A stretch of DNA of 64,000 nt from Quercus robur (GCF_932294415.1 NC_065545.1:17736857-17800856); one strand, 5' to 3'. Shown: positions 23,701 to 37,254, counted from the first letter of the stretch. Notes: generated by a model not told the origin, from the letters alone. Program-made: numbers and translations.

Positions 23701-26145
23701 GTAGTAGAGCTATTGAAAATTTGGAAGGCTATACTGATGAAAGTATTTGTCAGTGTTCATTTTTCTTTGTTTGTTTGTTGATATTTTAAACTTTTAGATT
23801 ATAATTTTTGTTTGTCTGGAGTTGCTGTAGTAGACTTCTTGCGTATCAGAGTATTATTCTCTTACAACAAATTGATTCTTTACTTATCAAATTTTTTAAT
23901 ATTCTCATAGGATGGTGGTAACCTGCTTGATTACTCATTTTAAAACAGTGTACTGGCTGTGATACTTGGCTGATACATATTTATGTAAAATATGAGACAT
24001 TTCAGCGCTTCTTTATTACTAAAAAACTCTATTTTTTGGCATACACATCCTGTTGCTCTTTCTCTCTCTATGAACTTTATGTAAACTGTGAGTCCAAAGA
24101 TAACCAGATTTCATGCACATCCAATTCTATATTCTAAGAAGCCCATACAGAAGCACTACTTGCTAAGATTTCAAGGAATGCATGTTTTGATTGTTGATTA
24201 AATTATGATCTTTTGTATTATAAACATGTTCACTTTCAAAACCATTTTTTTGATTGAGAATTATTTAATAGTTCATACTGGTCAACGAAAATAAATAAAT
24301 AAAGGCCAATGATGTGGTTGTTATATCAAAGTTGCATAATAATGATTTGTATCTCATCATGTGATGGAATAGGCAATCGGAAGGATGAGAAAACTCTGGA
24401 AAGGCTCCGAGCTGAAAGGAAAGCAAAAATTGATGAGCTTAAAGAGAAGACAAATTATTACTCCACTCAGCAACTCATTCAGGTTGTTATTAGAAGCTAG
24501 TCCTTTTGTATCACTTTCATCATTCTTTGTCTCACCTAGAACTTTTTGTTGAGTTCTGTAGCCTATTGTGCTGTAAATTTTTATTAAAATTGCAAAGCTT
24601 GAGGATTTAGCCTTGATGCATAATTTCACCCTCTTTTTTCAAAAAAAAATTTAAACAAGTTATTAACAATTGAAGAAATCTTTGGTGTGAGGTTCTGGAT
24701 TGAAGGCCATATCACCTGTCTTGTTTCTATGAAGTAATTGTCAGTTTTATATCAAAAGAAAGATATTAAATTATGGAATTGTAGGAAATTGTAGCAGGGG
24801 GGCTAGTTTAAAGTTTCAGTTGCCTATTTTGTAAATGACAAAATATGCATTGATGAAAAATTTGTGTAATGTCTAGATTATTAAAAAGAGTCAGCCTCCT
24901 CCTAGAAAATACATGATTCTTGTAATGCTTGTGAAGAATTTATGAATGAAGTAAATCTCATGTTAAATATTTATTGAAGAAAAATCATTTTAGTGTGTAG
25001 AATGACCTTATATATATGGTTTGGTAGAATCTGTTTTTGAATTGTTTTGCAAGGCATACTATGAGCTGAAACCTCATGGTTGAGCCTTGAGGTGTTTTCT
25101 CTGACCCTCACTTTATAGTTTTTTTTTTTTTTTTTTTGGAGGGGGTGGGGGGGGGGGGGGGGGAGGGGGTGTTTACATATTTTGTACTTAGTGTAAGTTC
25201 TTCTGTGCAGAGATATGACACTGATCCAGCAGCAAAGGCAGCTGCTGCAACTGTCCTGGCATCTAAGTTGGGTGCAGACTCGGGCCTGAACATACAAGTT
25301 GGAGATGAGTCTAAGCTTAATGCTCCAACAGGGAAAAGCAGTGATGTTGAATTGGTGCAATCTGGTGGGCTCCGAAATCGAAAACAAGTTCCCACCAGAT
25401 CCAATAGTATGGGGACTTCTCAATTGCATCATTCTGATGGAGAAACACCTCATTCTGAGGGAACTGAGGTTGATCCTCGGACTTCTGAGCATAATCAGCT
25501 GGTAGTTAGTCATCACTATCCTCAAGGATCAGCCACAATTGATGGAGGATGGATTGCTCGAATAGCAGCAATGCTTGTGGGCGAGGATCCAACACAGTCT
25601 TATGCGCTCATTTGTGGCAACTGCCATATGCACAATGGTGAGTGTCAAAGGTTCCATCTCTTTTTATTGGAAAAAAAAAAAAAAAAACCCACTTCTGATG
25701 ATGCACACCTGCACAGACATGCACTTCCCACTTTGTTCGCTGTGTTATCTGCAGAATGTGGTGGCACGGAGAAAGCAAATTCATGTATTGTTTATGTACA
25801 GGGCTTGCTAGGAAGGAGGAGTTCCCATACATTACATATTACTGCCCACACTGTCATGCCTTAAATAGGCCAAACCAGTCGGAGGAGCAAGTTTCTGGTT
25901 CATATACCCCTAATTTGGGCTCCTTGAGAACACAGGGCAGTGGTGATTTGATCGACAATGCCAGAGTTTCTGGTCCTAGTACCCCTAATTTGGGCTCCTT
26001 GAGAACACAGGGCACTGATGATGTGATCGACAATGCCAGTGGTTCTGCGAGTGAGAGTGGTCTGACAAGTAACAACACTGTAAGAGCTGGTTCAGAGATT
26101 GAGGAAGTAACTAAAGGGGCAACATCCGAGCATATAGATACTTGA
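20748..26145 (+). CDS. LNP: Lunapark family ER-junction protein
   Basis: Lunapark proteins stabilise three-way junctions of the tubular endoplasmic reticulum; plant members also affect turnover of the fusion GTPase RHD3. Exons: 20748-21014, 22903-23047, 24373-24482, 25211-25637, 25802-26145, giving 430 aa. After a charged cytosolic start (DDFEKRLQYISKEEAAVVAR) come two membrane segments (about residues 77-100 and 108-135), then a charged helix (KTLERLRAERKAKIDELKEK). A Ser/His-rich linker leads to the conserved GWIARIAAMLVGEDPTQSYA block and the Lunapark zinc ribbon with Cys309, Cys312, Cys331 and Cys334 (CGNC, CPHC). The tail has two tandem 25-residue repeats (347-396). The ATG lies in a good context (AAAATGGCG). 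Introns 1 and 2 (1.9 and 1.3 kb) have collected retroelements; intron 4 holds a long T/G tract. Confidence 0.95.
21291..21410 (+). mobile_element. tRNA-type SINE in Lunapark intron 1
   Basis: TAGCTCAACTAGTTGG (A box) and GGGTTCAAACC (B box) are well formed, followed by a C-run, a TAACTATTGAATT end and an A-rich tail. TTTCAATATT (21281-21290) and TTTCAATGTT (21411-21420) flank it and match at 9 of 10 positions, a credible target-site duplication. Confidence 0.8.
21500..21783 (-). mobile_element. 5'-truncated LINE 3' end with 11-bp target duplication
   Basis: On the minus strand this encodes the C-terminal end of a plant L1-type LINE reverse transcriptase ORF (FVWLVWQERNNLIFENNERS then LDLLKHLLFGALFQWACIWG), then a short 3' UTR and a poly(A) tail (T-run at about 21501-21519 on +). 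TGTAAAGAGAC occurs at 21489-21499 and again at 21784-21794, exactly flanking the insert. The intact tail and perfect duplication point to a fairly recent insertion by target-primed reverse transcription. Confidence 0.85.
23325..23720 (+). mobile_element. LINE fragment (reverse-transcriptase zinc-binding region) in Lunapark intron 2
   Basis: The plus strand reads through scattered stops and shifts as the zf-RVT region of plant LINEs: FPLKNIW, an LKVAFLVGQL block, an RGIAIEDWWCVCKESGEIVD block with HLLLHYF, and LCLMWVIWRERN. The Trp/Cys/His spacing is characteristic. It is more decayed than the LINE at 21.5 kb and no clear tail or duplication was found. It plays no part in the Lunapark protein. 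Confidence 0.75.
25119..25169. repeat. T19 run followed by a 32-base G-rich tract in Lunapark intron 4
   Basis: Nineteen T (25119-25137) run into a tract with G-runs of 5, 18 or more and 5 broken by single A or T. It ends about 40 bp before exon 4. Such a tract can form G-quadruplexes in the sense RNA. The exact length is prone to sequencing and assembly error. Confidence 0.75.
25891..26040 (+). repeat. In-frame 75-bp tandem duplication in the Lunapark tail
   Basis: Units 25891-25965 and 25966-26040 share long identical blocks (CCCCTAATTTGGGCTCCTTG and neighbouring bases). They encode VSGSYTPNLGSLRTQG and VSGPSTPNLGSLRTQG plus nine similar residues each. Duplication by exactly 25 codons keeps the frame. 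High nucleotide identity suggests it is young. Confidence 0.9.
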
Positions 26146-28653
26146 AAAGCATATTTGAGTGGAACTACGTAATTAGGGGAGACAAATTCTTTTCTTCACT
26201 AGGGCCTTTTTGTTCCTTATTTCTAATTAGTCCTGGATTTTCAATTGATTTGCTTCTTATTTTGTCTTTGTATCAAGAAAATGTTGAGATGAGATTATCT
26301 ACGAGGAACTTTTTGTGCTTTCAGATTTATACATAGATTACGTGTTGATTGTAAACTTGTAATTATGGAAATCGTTTGTGTGTTCTTTTTTTTAAATCCT
26401 ATCCTGGTGGAAAAGAAGAAAATTCTCCTCCTTTTTTGCTTCAAAATCTACTTGATTTAACTCCGCTTTTTTTATATTTTTTTTTATTCATTGTCCTTAA
26501 ACTTCTTCATATTTTTTAATAAATTATGTTTCAATAAAATATATTGATGTTTAAAAAAAAATTTATTTTATTAGTTGCTCAGTCTTGCTCTTATGTTTTG
26601 GAGCCATATTGATTAATCAAGAAAAACAGTCACTACAGCTTGTCTGTATCTAAGTGAATTTTTGTGATCAGTCAATTTTATTTCGTTCTAAGAACATATT
26701 CATTATTGAAGATGTTATCTGAATTGATCTGAAATGTATTATGGATAAATCATAGTACAGAAGCTTGACAAGAGGAAACAAAAGAATATTAACTAAAACT
26801 TTCTATATAAAAAAAGTTGAACTGTAATGTCCCATATCTTAAAAAAAGAATCTAGCTATAAAAAGAAAATCAAAATATTTCTAGTGCAATTGAATTAAAT
26901 TTTTTAAAAACTTTATTTTTCCCTAGATTTACTATAAATTTTTAGTAGATATCAGATTTTTCTTTTATGAATAAACAGTGTTGTGTTTGTCTTTATCCAG
27001 TATTATAATAATAAGAGGGGAAAAGAAAAGCAAACAAAAGTAATTAATTGGAGCTGTAAAATCATCATGTCAGTCAGTCAGAATGCTGGTACGCTCTAAA
27101 AGTCACTCAACCTTAGTCCTCTCTGACTTAAGCTTGACCCCCAAAAAATAAATTAAAAAAACTAAAAATTAAAATTAAAAAAAAATAACTTTCTCTCTCT
27201 CTCCAAAAAAAAAAAAAAAAAAACCTCTGTCTCCCAGACTCTGACCCTTCCTCTCTCTCAGACCGTGTGACCTTTCCTTGCCAAAAGTCATATTCATATA
27301 TATCCTTTTTTTTCTTTTTCACTTTTTTTTTTTTTGATAAACTCTTTTTCACTTATTATTTATATAGTTATATACCAAAACCAAAGAAAAAAAGGGTAAA
27401 GTTTTGTCAGCAAATTTATTTGTCGGTGAAACTCCAAGTCAGAAAAATTAAAATTTCATTCAAATAAACTTTCATCCCCAAAAAAAAAAAGAAAAAAAAA
27501 AATTCATTCAAATAACTTCAGTAAAGTTTCTCTCTCTCCCTATCTCCCTCTCTCTCTTTTTCTTTTTATTTTTTATTTTTCTGTTTTCTGTTTATTTACT
27601 TTTAAAGTTTGTATCTTTTGATCTTTCAGTTGGCTACAGTCAGAGCTTTCTTTCTCTTTGATCTTCGCTCTCATCAGGTATTCACACCTTAACTTCTTTC
27701 TCACTTCATTATATGTAAAACTTAGAGCTTTTCTACTTGTAATTTTTGTTTTTTTATTTATTTATTTTAAGATTAATTTCTGTTATTTCGCTATGATTAA
27801 TAATAATAATAACCAATTCCTACGGTTCTTTTTGTTCCTCTTTCTTTCAGTCTTGTGTAAATTAATCATGATTTTTTTAAACAAAAGATCAAATTGAAAG
27901 ATGGGTTTTTTGAATTCCATTGTTTTCCTTAATGGGTGTCAAAGAAAACCCTAGAATTAGCGTAAATGCAGATAGTGAATGTAGACTTTTTTGCCCGTGG
28001 AGAGTGCTTAATGATTATTGGTATTGGTAATTGTAATGGATTCTTCTCAGGTTGCAATGCTTGGGTATAACTTTTCTTTTTAGTGAAATGTTCTTGGAAA
28101 ACAAACAGAGCCTTAGTTTCACTTGCCTCAATGCACGTCTTTCTCTGATGCTTCACCAAAGAAAAAAAATACTTTGGGTTGCTCCTGAATTATTCTCTAT
28201 GAAAAAAGGCAGACCCGGATGATATTTTCGAAACATAAACTTGGGTTTTCAATTAAATAAGCAATCAAAATTGGATCTTGCTCAAACTGCACCTCCACCC
28301 TCCATAAGAAAGAAAGCAGTGGAGGGTAAGATTGGGGGTTTAGAACCTGCTGTTGTGTCCCCTGTAGCCCCCAAAAAGTAGGAGCTTCATGCATTGGGTA
28401 TGACCTTTATATAATTTTAAGAATTTCAGGAGTGATTTGCAAAGCATTTTGCATTTTCTTTGTAATTCTTGAGGCTTCTTTGTGTTAATTACATGTGCAC
28501 ATTAATTAGTTTTTTTTCACTATCATTACTCATAAAAATAAAAAAATAAAAAAAAGGCACATTTTTTGCATGTAAAGAGAATGAAGTGTGATACTTATGT
28601 CATTAGAAAATCTTGTTACTCGTGTCAACTGCAGGGTCGGTCAGGTCATTAAA
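26146..28653. other. Lunapark 3' end, spacer and UBP26 leader
   Basis: The first part is the Lunapark 3' UTR, then AT-rich DNA. From about 27190 the sequence becomes CT-rich, as in plant leaders. A probable leader intron of UBP26 runs from CATCAG|GTATTC (27678) to TGCAG|GGTCGG (28634), placing the start codon 20 bp into the next exon. No gene was recognised in the spacer itself. Confidence 0.55.
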
Positions 28654-31600
28654 ATGAGCCGGCCAACTACACGTAGTAAAAACAAACGACACAGACAAGA
28701 GGATAATGTTGATATCACTTCTGAAATATTGAGGTAAATTCAAGCAAGTATAAGTTTTTATCTGTGAATAAAGAGAAGGATGTTATTTTTGCTGTTTGAA
28801 TATGTTTGTGCTCCATTAAATGCGCGCTTGCGTGTTTTTGTGTGTGTGTTTTATCTTTGCTCCTATGATTTTGGTCATTGTGTAGGAAAATTCACACAAC
28901 TGGTGAAATAACGGATGACGATGTAAATCAGCTGTATAAAACTTGGAAACCAGTTTGTCAAGGCTGCCGTGTGAATACTAAAGATAACCCGAATTGTTTT
29001 TGTGGGCTAATTCCGCCTCTCAATGGAAGTCGGAAAGTTGGCCTGTGGCAGAAGATGTCAGATATTCTTCAAGCTCTTGGCCCTGACCCAACCAAGGATC
29101 TTCGTGCTTCTGACACTCCTGTGGGTCTGACAAATCTTGGTGCAACATGCTATGCCAACAGCATACTCCAGTGCTTGCACATGAATAAATCTTTCCGAGG
29201 AGGTATCTTCTCTCTTGAACCAGATGTTTTGAGACAGAATCCGGTGCTGGATCAGCTTGCACGGCTTTTTGCAAAACTACACACCAGTAGAATGGCTTTT
29301 ATAGACTCAAGTCCATTTGTAAAGACATTGGAGTTAGATAATGGAGTTCAACAGGATAGCCATGAGTTCCTGACCTTGCTGCTATGTTTGCTTGAGCGTT
29401 GTCTGAGCAACTCTAAAGTTTCCAAGGCAAGAACGATCGTTCAGGACCTTTTTCGTGGAAGAGTGTCACATGTGACCACGTAAGACGGGATTTATTTAAA
29501 TGCTAATTGCATATGGGTTTTTTTTTTTTTTTTTAGCTATTCAAAGTTTTTCTTTGTTTATTTGGACATTTAGACCATATTATTCTTCTTTTGCCATTTT
29601 TTTTAAATATTTGGTTGGCTCCTCTTAAATTATGATACCTGGTAAGGACAATAAAGGAACCAAAGAAAGCAAGACATAAGAAATTAACAAGCAATAAAAG
29701 AACAAAAGAGTTGTCATGATTATTTATTCACTTTAAACAAGTTTCTTTCTCATTTTTGTAACTTAATCGAAAAAAAAATTATTTGATAAATCAACTTTTA
29801 AAGTTTGTCACTTCATAATTTTAAAAGATATTTAAATTTTATGCAAACTTTTCCAATTATTGGAATTCCTCTGCTATGTAGTTTTTGATCATTTTCATAT
29901 TTTTGAGGAAGTCCTCTTGCTTCATTTGAAATATCCAATATTTAGTTTTTTTAATTGGAATTGAATACTACAGGAAGTCCAGTGGCGTAACTAGGTTTTC
30001 AAATTGATCATCTAACCCCCAGTCGGTTTTTTTTTTTTTTTTTTTTAACCTTTAGTATTACCTTCTTTCTAGTGACTTGATTATAACTTAGTTGCAACTT
30101 TTAAATGCAAAGTTTGTGTTTATGAATAGCTTTAAATTGTATAATGAGCATGAGTCAGCAACTTATGCTAACATGTAAATGTAGTAGTTTCAATTGCTTT
30201 GTATATATCATCTCTCTCTTGGTTGAATTTGTATTTGTTTTGGTTGCCGGTGCTATTATTGCCTTCTTTCTAGTGACTTGATTATAACTTGGTTGCAACT
30301 TTTAAATGGAATGTATAAATTGTATAATGAGCAGGAGTCAGCAGCTTATGCTTACATGTAAATGTAGTAGTTTCAATTGGTTTGTATAAATCAACTCTCC
30401 TTGGTTGAATTTGTATTTGTTTTGGTTGCCGGTGCTAGTATTGCCTTCTTTCTAGTGACTTGATTATAACTTGGTTGCAACTTTTAGATGCAATGTTTGT
30501 GTTTATGAATAGCTATAAATTGTATAATGAGCAGGAGTCAGCAGCTTATGGTAACATATAGTAGTTTCAATTGCTTTGTATAAATCATCTCTCCTTGGTT
30601 GAATCTGTATTTGTTTTGGTTGTCGCCAGTGCTTGTATTATGATTTGATTGCATTGTTAAATAACAAATCTGGTTGGATTCAATTGTTTGACAGCCTCCT
30701 CCCCCAACTATTGAATTATCAAATGAAAAAAAATACTATGATTTGAGTGCATTAGGTGAGCCATTTTAGTACTATGATATGTTATCTTTGCATTGGTGGG
30801 TCATGGATAATCCCCCTCCCTAGTTGCGCTGGGGGTGAGGGAGTTCCTTTTTTGTTTTTACCAAGTGAATGATATGTTTTTACTTTTTATAATCAAATGA
30901 AATTTATATCTTCATTTTCTTATGAGTGAATTGAACTCTGGAAATCATTGGTGCTGTTAGTTATATGAGGAATATAGTAATTAATTTTAAAGTTTATTTC
31001 TTTTAAATATTTTCTTTTCTGTAATCATTTTTCTGTGTGCATGCACATGTTTGTCTATTTGTGGAAGAAGGGGGTTTTAATTGTCAGTTGTTTTTATATT
31101 TTCTCAAGTGGTGACATATTGGGGATCAGTCACTGTCTTTAAAAATTAAGTCTGCATATTTGGCTTAAGCTAATCTTACATTGCTGTTTATCAGCTATTT
31201 TCTACTTTAGATGTTTTCACTGTCAATATTAGTTACTTTTAGTCAAATATATGTTTCACTCTTACATCTTTGCTTTGTATGTAGGTGCTCACAATGTGGA
31301 AAAGATTCTGAGGCTTCTTCAAACATGGAGGACTTTTATGAGCTTGAGCTGAACGTCAAGGGTTTGAAAACTTTAGATGAGAGTTTAGATGATTATCTAA
31401 GTGTGGAAGAGCTTCATGGAGATAATCAGTATTTTTGCGAGTCATGTAAAACAAGAGTTGATGCTACTCGCAGTATCAAGCTACGAGCATTACCTGATGT
31501 ACTTAACTTTCAGCTTAAGCGTTGTGTTTTTCTTCCAAAGGTACTTCTCTATACATTTTTGAGAAAGTAATTTCCAATTTATTGGCTAATATTCTGAATT

Positions 31601-34600
31601 TACAAAGCTAAACTGAACTTTTTCATATCCTTTCATTTTCCCTAATTTCCCTTCTTCCATTTAACCAAATGCTTCATGGAGATGATGAGAGTTTTGAGCC
31701 AGTACTCTTGTATGGGTGTAAAGCAGTTAATGACTTGATAAGGTTGTATAAGGGAGTTCCCATATTTGTTAATAAAAGAGAGCTTACAAATGAATGATGC
31801 TTATTTCATAGCATTTGAGATAGGTACGACTTTTAGAAGAATTGGTTCTTTTTTTATTCTGTAAAGATGGATTGCAATGGGAAGATTAAGTTCTGGACCT
31901 TCTCTACTACATTCTTCGAACTATCAATCAATATTCTTGTTTTTTCTAAAAGTCTTTTCTCTTGTCTTCTCCTCTTTTTTATAAATAAAATGTACTAGGT
32001 TTGGCAAAGGAAAGCTGTCTAATGTAGTAATTTTCTTTTCTAGTGGCTTGGTTTTGCAGGCATTTTATTGTCTGCTTTATTTACTGACTGTTTTAATGAT
32101 AATTGCGATATGCATGATTCATCTGGCCAATGGAAATAAATTACTAATTACATGTCTCACATAGTATTACTATATGGATGTGTGCATGCAATAGTGCCTT
32201 GTTGTGTAAGATAGTCAATGTATTTATGCAAACGAATTATACATTGCAAGATATTGTACATCAGATATTTTTTAGACATGTATTTACATAATGGTTTATG
32301 TCAGTAGACTACAATGAAGAAGAAAATCACTTCTGCATTTTGTTTCCCTGGAGAACTGGATATGCGACAAAGGCTATCTGAGCCTTCTCAGTCTGAATTG
32401 ATTTATGACTTGTCAGCAGTGTTGATTCACAAGGGAACTGCTGTAAACAGTGGGCATTATGTAGCTCATATTAAGGATGAAGATACTGGACAATGGTGGG
32501 AATTTGATGATGAGCAAGTCTCAAATTTAGGTCATCACCCTTTTGGAGAAGGGTCTTCAAGTTCCCCTTCTAAAACTGTTGAAACCAAGCCTGTTCATCC
32601 ATCTTGCCCAGAGCCAAGGAATATTGCAGCCAATGGAAACCACGTAAATTCTGTTAAGCCAAAATCTTCAGAGTCTAGTACTAATATTAATGCAGAGATA
32701 TTTTCATCAGGCGATGCATATATGCTGATGTATAATCTTAGGCAAGCCAGGAGGGACAGTGAAAAAAAAGATAAGGTGTCTGGTGCCAGTGATACAGAAA
32801 TAGAAGCTGATACAGTATCTTTACATGATGGTGTTTCTCTTCCATCTCACCTTTGTGAAGAGATAAAAAATTGGAATGCTTCATACGATGATGCTTGCCA
32901 GCAGTATGAATTAAATAAGGAAGGAGAGTTGGATCGTATCACTAAAAGGAGACAGGAAGTGCGGTCAGTTCTGTCTGAAGCCCCTGTTCGGTCAACTGAG
33001 GAAGCGTTCTTTTGGATTTCTTCAGAATGGCTTCGCCAGTGGGCTGACAACATAACTCCACCGTAAGTATGAGATCGTATTCTACCTTAATTATTTTGGG
33101 TCTCTCCCATCTGCTTATGTATTTAATCTACTGTTGCTGCTCTCTCTCCCTCTACATCTGTTGTAACTCTGGGTTAATGTTACACCACTTTATAAGTCTT
33201 TATTGGATTAATATTTTCAAGATTCCTGCATTCTTAACACTCCAAAATTCATGGCAAAAGGATATTGTTTAATATTCAATCCATAAACTCATGTTTTGTG
33301 TAATACTTTGAAATACAAAAGACCTGAAATTCAAATATATTATATTATATATGAAATAGTTATTGATCTCTAATACATTTGTCAAAAAGCTCATTTAATA
33401 AAAAGTTATTGAATGGTGTAAGTGACTAAGTGCCTGTTTGGGATGTACTTATAAGCCTGATTATTGCTAATTTTTCCTTCCTATTATTTGCGGGTCTCAC
33501 ATGAGTCATCCACTTATTTTATTTAACTTCTGCTTATTTTTCCTATTAATTGAGGGTCTCATGTAAGCCACCTACTTATTTTATTTAACTTTTACCTTTT
33601 ATCTACAGTACTTTCAACAAAAAGCCTGATAAGTTATTCCCAAATGGACACTAAGTGTAATATTGACAATAGTTACACCAGATGTAACATAGACCTAACG
33701 AACTAACTATATACATGTATATATATAGGATTTTAGAAAGATTTCTTACCAAGAGTAGGTACCATATCTGCCTAGGACATCACCTGAGGATTCATTTTCA
33801 CTAATTCTGTTATTTCCACTCCACATAGCCTTTATCCTTTTATTTAGATATTGTATATTCCATTTTTTCCTTAACGTGATAGCACTTAAGGGCAACTGTC
33901 ATGTCAGTCTAAGAGTTGTGCATTCTTTTATAGCTTATTTGTAATTTCCTGCAGTGTTCTTGACAATACGCCTATCCAATGCTTGCATGGAAAAGTCCCA
34001 CTTTCAAAAGTTAGTTCCATGAAGCGATTGTCAGCTAGAGCTTGGAACATGCTTCTCTCTAAGGTAATTACTTGTTAATTAGTTTGACTTATGATTGCCA
34101 ATGAGCTCTAGCTTAAATGGCACCTCGTTCCCATTTAAGAGGCTAAGAACTACATGGAGGGCAAGGTCGTGGGTTTTTGTAGTTACCAATAAAAAAAAAA
34201 GAGGTTCAAATTTTTTTTCATGTTCTTCAGTTACTTTCCCTGGGCAGTTGTGTTAAGATGCTTTTATTTGTGGATTTTATGGCTATTTTGCAACACTTAG
34301 CTAGATTCAATTTCTAAATCTTTATGAACATCTGCTAGATTTACTGCAAAATTATTTTCTGGAGTTCTTTCGAGTATCCCAGTTTGCTTCTGTTGGGACA
34401 TTTTTTCAATTTCACCATTGATGGTTTTTGCAATAAATAAAACATAATAAAATAAAATTAAGTGATATGGGTTGGATTAGTAATAGTTGTAGATATTGAG
34501 AGTTGAGAATAGTAGTAAAATTTTGTTTTGGGAGAAGAAACAATTGATTTACAAAAAGGGGAGGTGGGGAATTTCTCTAAATTAATTAGTATTTTTCCAA

Positions 34601-37222
34601 TAAAAAAAAATGAAAGAATTGATTTTTTTTCCTCTAAATTAATTAGTATTTTTCCAACTAAAAAAAAAAATTAAAGAATTGATTTTTTTTTTATTACGTT
34701 AGTTATCTACATCTGGTTTAGGTTTTCCTCTCTGTTCTATCCTCTTCATTCTTTGGTTCTATCAATCCATTTATGCATTCCTGTGTCTCCTTTTTGCTAC
34801 TGACTTGCTTTACCATACCTCCATTTATTTGGTGAGTTACTAAATGCTTGTAAATTCAGTATGATGGGGGGCCAACACTGGCCAATAATGACTACTGCAT
34901 GGATTGCCTTATTGATGGAGCCCGTACTGTGGTATGTGGTGATAGCTACCGGGATAGAAGAACAATAATGAAGCAAATTGCAACTGAGGCAATTCAAGGG
35001 ACCTCTGTGGATGGAGCATATTATGTATCTAAGGCATGGTATGACTGTAAATTATCTTATTACTTCCCATCTGTCCCCAAATATGCTAGATTATTTTAAT
35101 TATTTAGCATATGATCACCTGTGTGGGAAATTTTCTCATCTTAAATACAAACTGATCAAAAGAAAAACTATTAGTTTCTGATGATCCCTTGCACTTGTTA
35201 TATGACATGAATGGAAGGAAATGCTGTTTTTCTTCTTACTTTGTGCTTCTCATCATGCATCATACTATCTACCAATTTCACAGTGATGCATTCAAGTTTT
35301 GATATTTGTAGGTTGCAACAGTGGCTAAAAAGAAAAATCCTTGATGCACCCTCTGAAGGTGATGCAGGACCAACAGAAGCAATAACATGTCCTCATGAGC
35401 AACTTAGGCCTGATCAAGCTACTGGTGCTAAGCGAGTTCTGGTTCCTGAGAATCTTTGGCTCTTCTTATATGAAGATTCTATTGCAGTTAAACCTGATGA
35501 TCTGTCGGGGTGCTCAGCTTTTCCTTTGGACTCTAAACAATGTTCTCAATGCAGTGATGATTTATCTGAAGAGGCAGTCAAGGAGGACTCTTTAAGGTGA
35601 TTCCAACATATACAAGTGTTGTAGACCTAATATGCTTTTATAGCTGTCTGACTTCAATTATATATGCTATAGAGTTGTGAAGCTCAAACAGCGCCAGAAT
35701 CATGAGAAATTAGCAATGGGGAAAAGTATTCCACTTTTCCCAGATTGCAAGTATTACTTAATACCCTCCTCGTGGCTTTCAAAATGGAAAGACTATATTA
35801 ATGCAAGTGGGAGGAATGTCTCTTCATTTGGGAAACCTGAGACTCTGGACAGTGTCATTGATATGCTGAAGTGTGAAAAGGTGACTTTCTACTTTGCTCT
35901 GGACAGCTTCTATCTTATTGTATTCTTGCATCTCCAGTGCTTTGTATGAATTTGAATCTCTTTAGTCATTGCTTATAATTTTATTTAAGTTAATGAATGA
36001 TGATGATGGTGATAGTAATGGTGAATGAGGTTTTTGTACAAACAGTCCATAGAACTTTCAAATTGTGCCAAATAGACTCACTGCTAAATTGACTGCAATC
36101 CAATTTGGGCATACTGCTTCGTATATGATCTTCAACATTTTCTTTCATTGTTTTCAAGATAACTATTGTAATATAAATCTTGTGTTTTTGTTTGACCAGC
36201 ATACACAACTTCTTGAAAGGCCACCCGAACTAGTTTGCAAACGTGGTACAATTTTTCAGAAGGTAAGTATATGAAACTGATATATCATACCTTTCATTTT
36301 TTATCAGCAAAGGTGTAGTTGCAGTTTTCAATATCTGAAAGTTATGTTGTTAAGTAGCAACTTTCTGCTTCGAGTCAATTCTTGTATAAATGCTGATTTT
36401 TTTGTTCTTCTCCTTCCCTTGTTGATTCTAGACAGATGGGTTGACAATCATTACTGAGAATGATTGGAAATGCTTCTGTGAAGAGTGGGGTGGTACCAAG
36501 GAGAAAGGCATATCTGCGATAATTGAGTACAGTTGTAATGCAGGAAATTTTATGGTTGGGAACTGTGAAGAGTTGCCAGTATGTGAGGAGCATCTGAGTT
36601 CCCACGAAGAAGTGAACACTGAAAATGAGTCTAGACAACCTGCGATCAGGACTTGTCCAGAGGTAATCTGAAACTTTGCCCTTGTCTCTGTTCTCTGTGC
36701 TGCATAGTGAGGAACATGTTCTCTTCATTTTTCCCCTTTATATTTTTGAGTAAAATTGTGGCTTATTAAGGTTTTCTTATTTACTAAAAGTGACTTAAAG
36801 TCCTCTGGTAGAATTGTTAGTTTGTTGGGTTGACTTGCACAACTAGCTTTTCATTTTTGTTTGAACTTTCTTAATTTTCATTTGCACTCTTACGTATGAC
36901 ATGTGTTGGAATTTTCACATCCTTTTTTGTGAAAAATATATGTATATGTAGTTTGGTGATCTGTTAGTAGCATCTTCTAAATGTCGAGTAAATGTTAGCA
37001 ACAGTCTACAGGCCATTAAAAGCCTGTTCGAACAAATCAAAATTTGGAAGGTGTAAATTCTGCAATTGTAGCCTCCGTGGGATTTCTTATGATTCGAATA
37101 TGCTATTTGGGGGTCAATCTATTAGGAATAGGGCTACATTATTATGGTACATTTACACTAACGTCTAATTGAAGACAGGATCTGATAAATACAAACATGG
37201 GATAGCATATATATATCTATCT

Positions 37223-37254
<32 letters not shown>

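Noticed and set aside
23349-23704. Two + frames of 77-81 codons within Lunapark intron 2
   Set aside because: They are frames of a decayed LINE reverse-transcriptase region, not host exons.
25136-25864. 242-codon + frame starting in the G-tract (begins MEGVGGGGGEG)
   Set aside because: It is Lunapark exon 4 with intron read-through at both ends; the Gly run and the Lys run are intronic G and A tracts.
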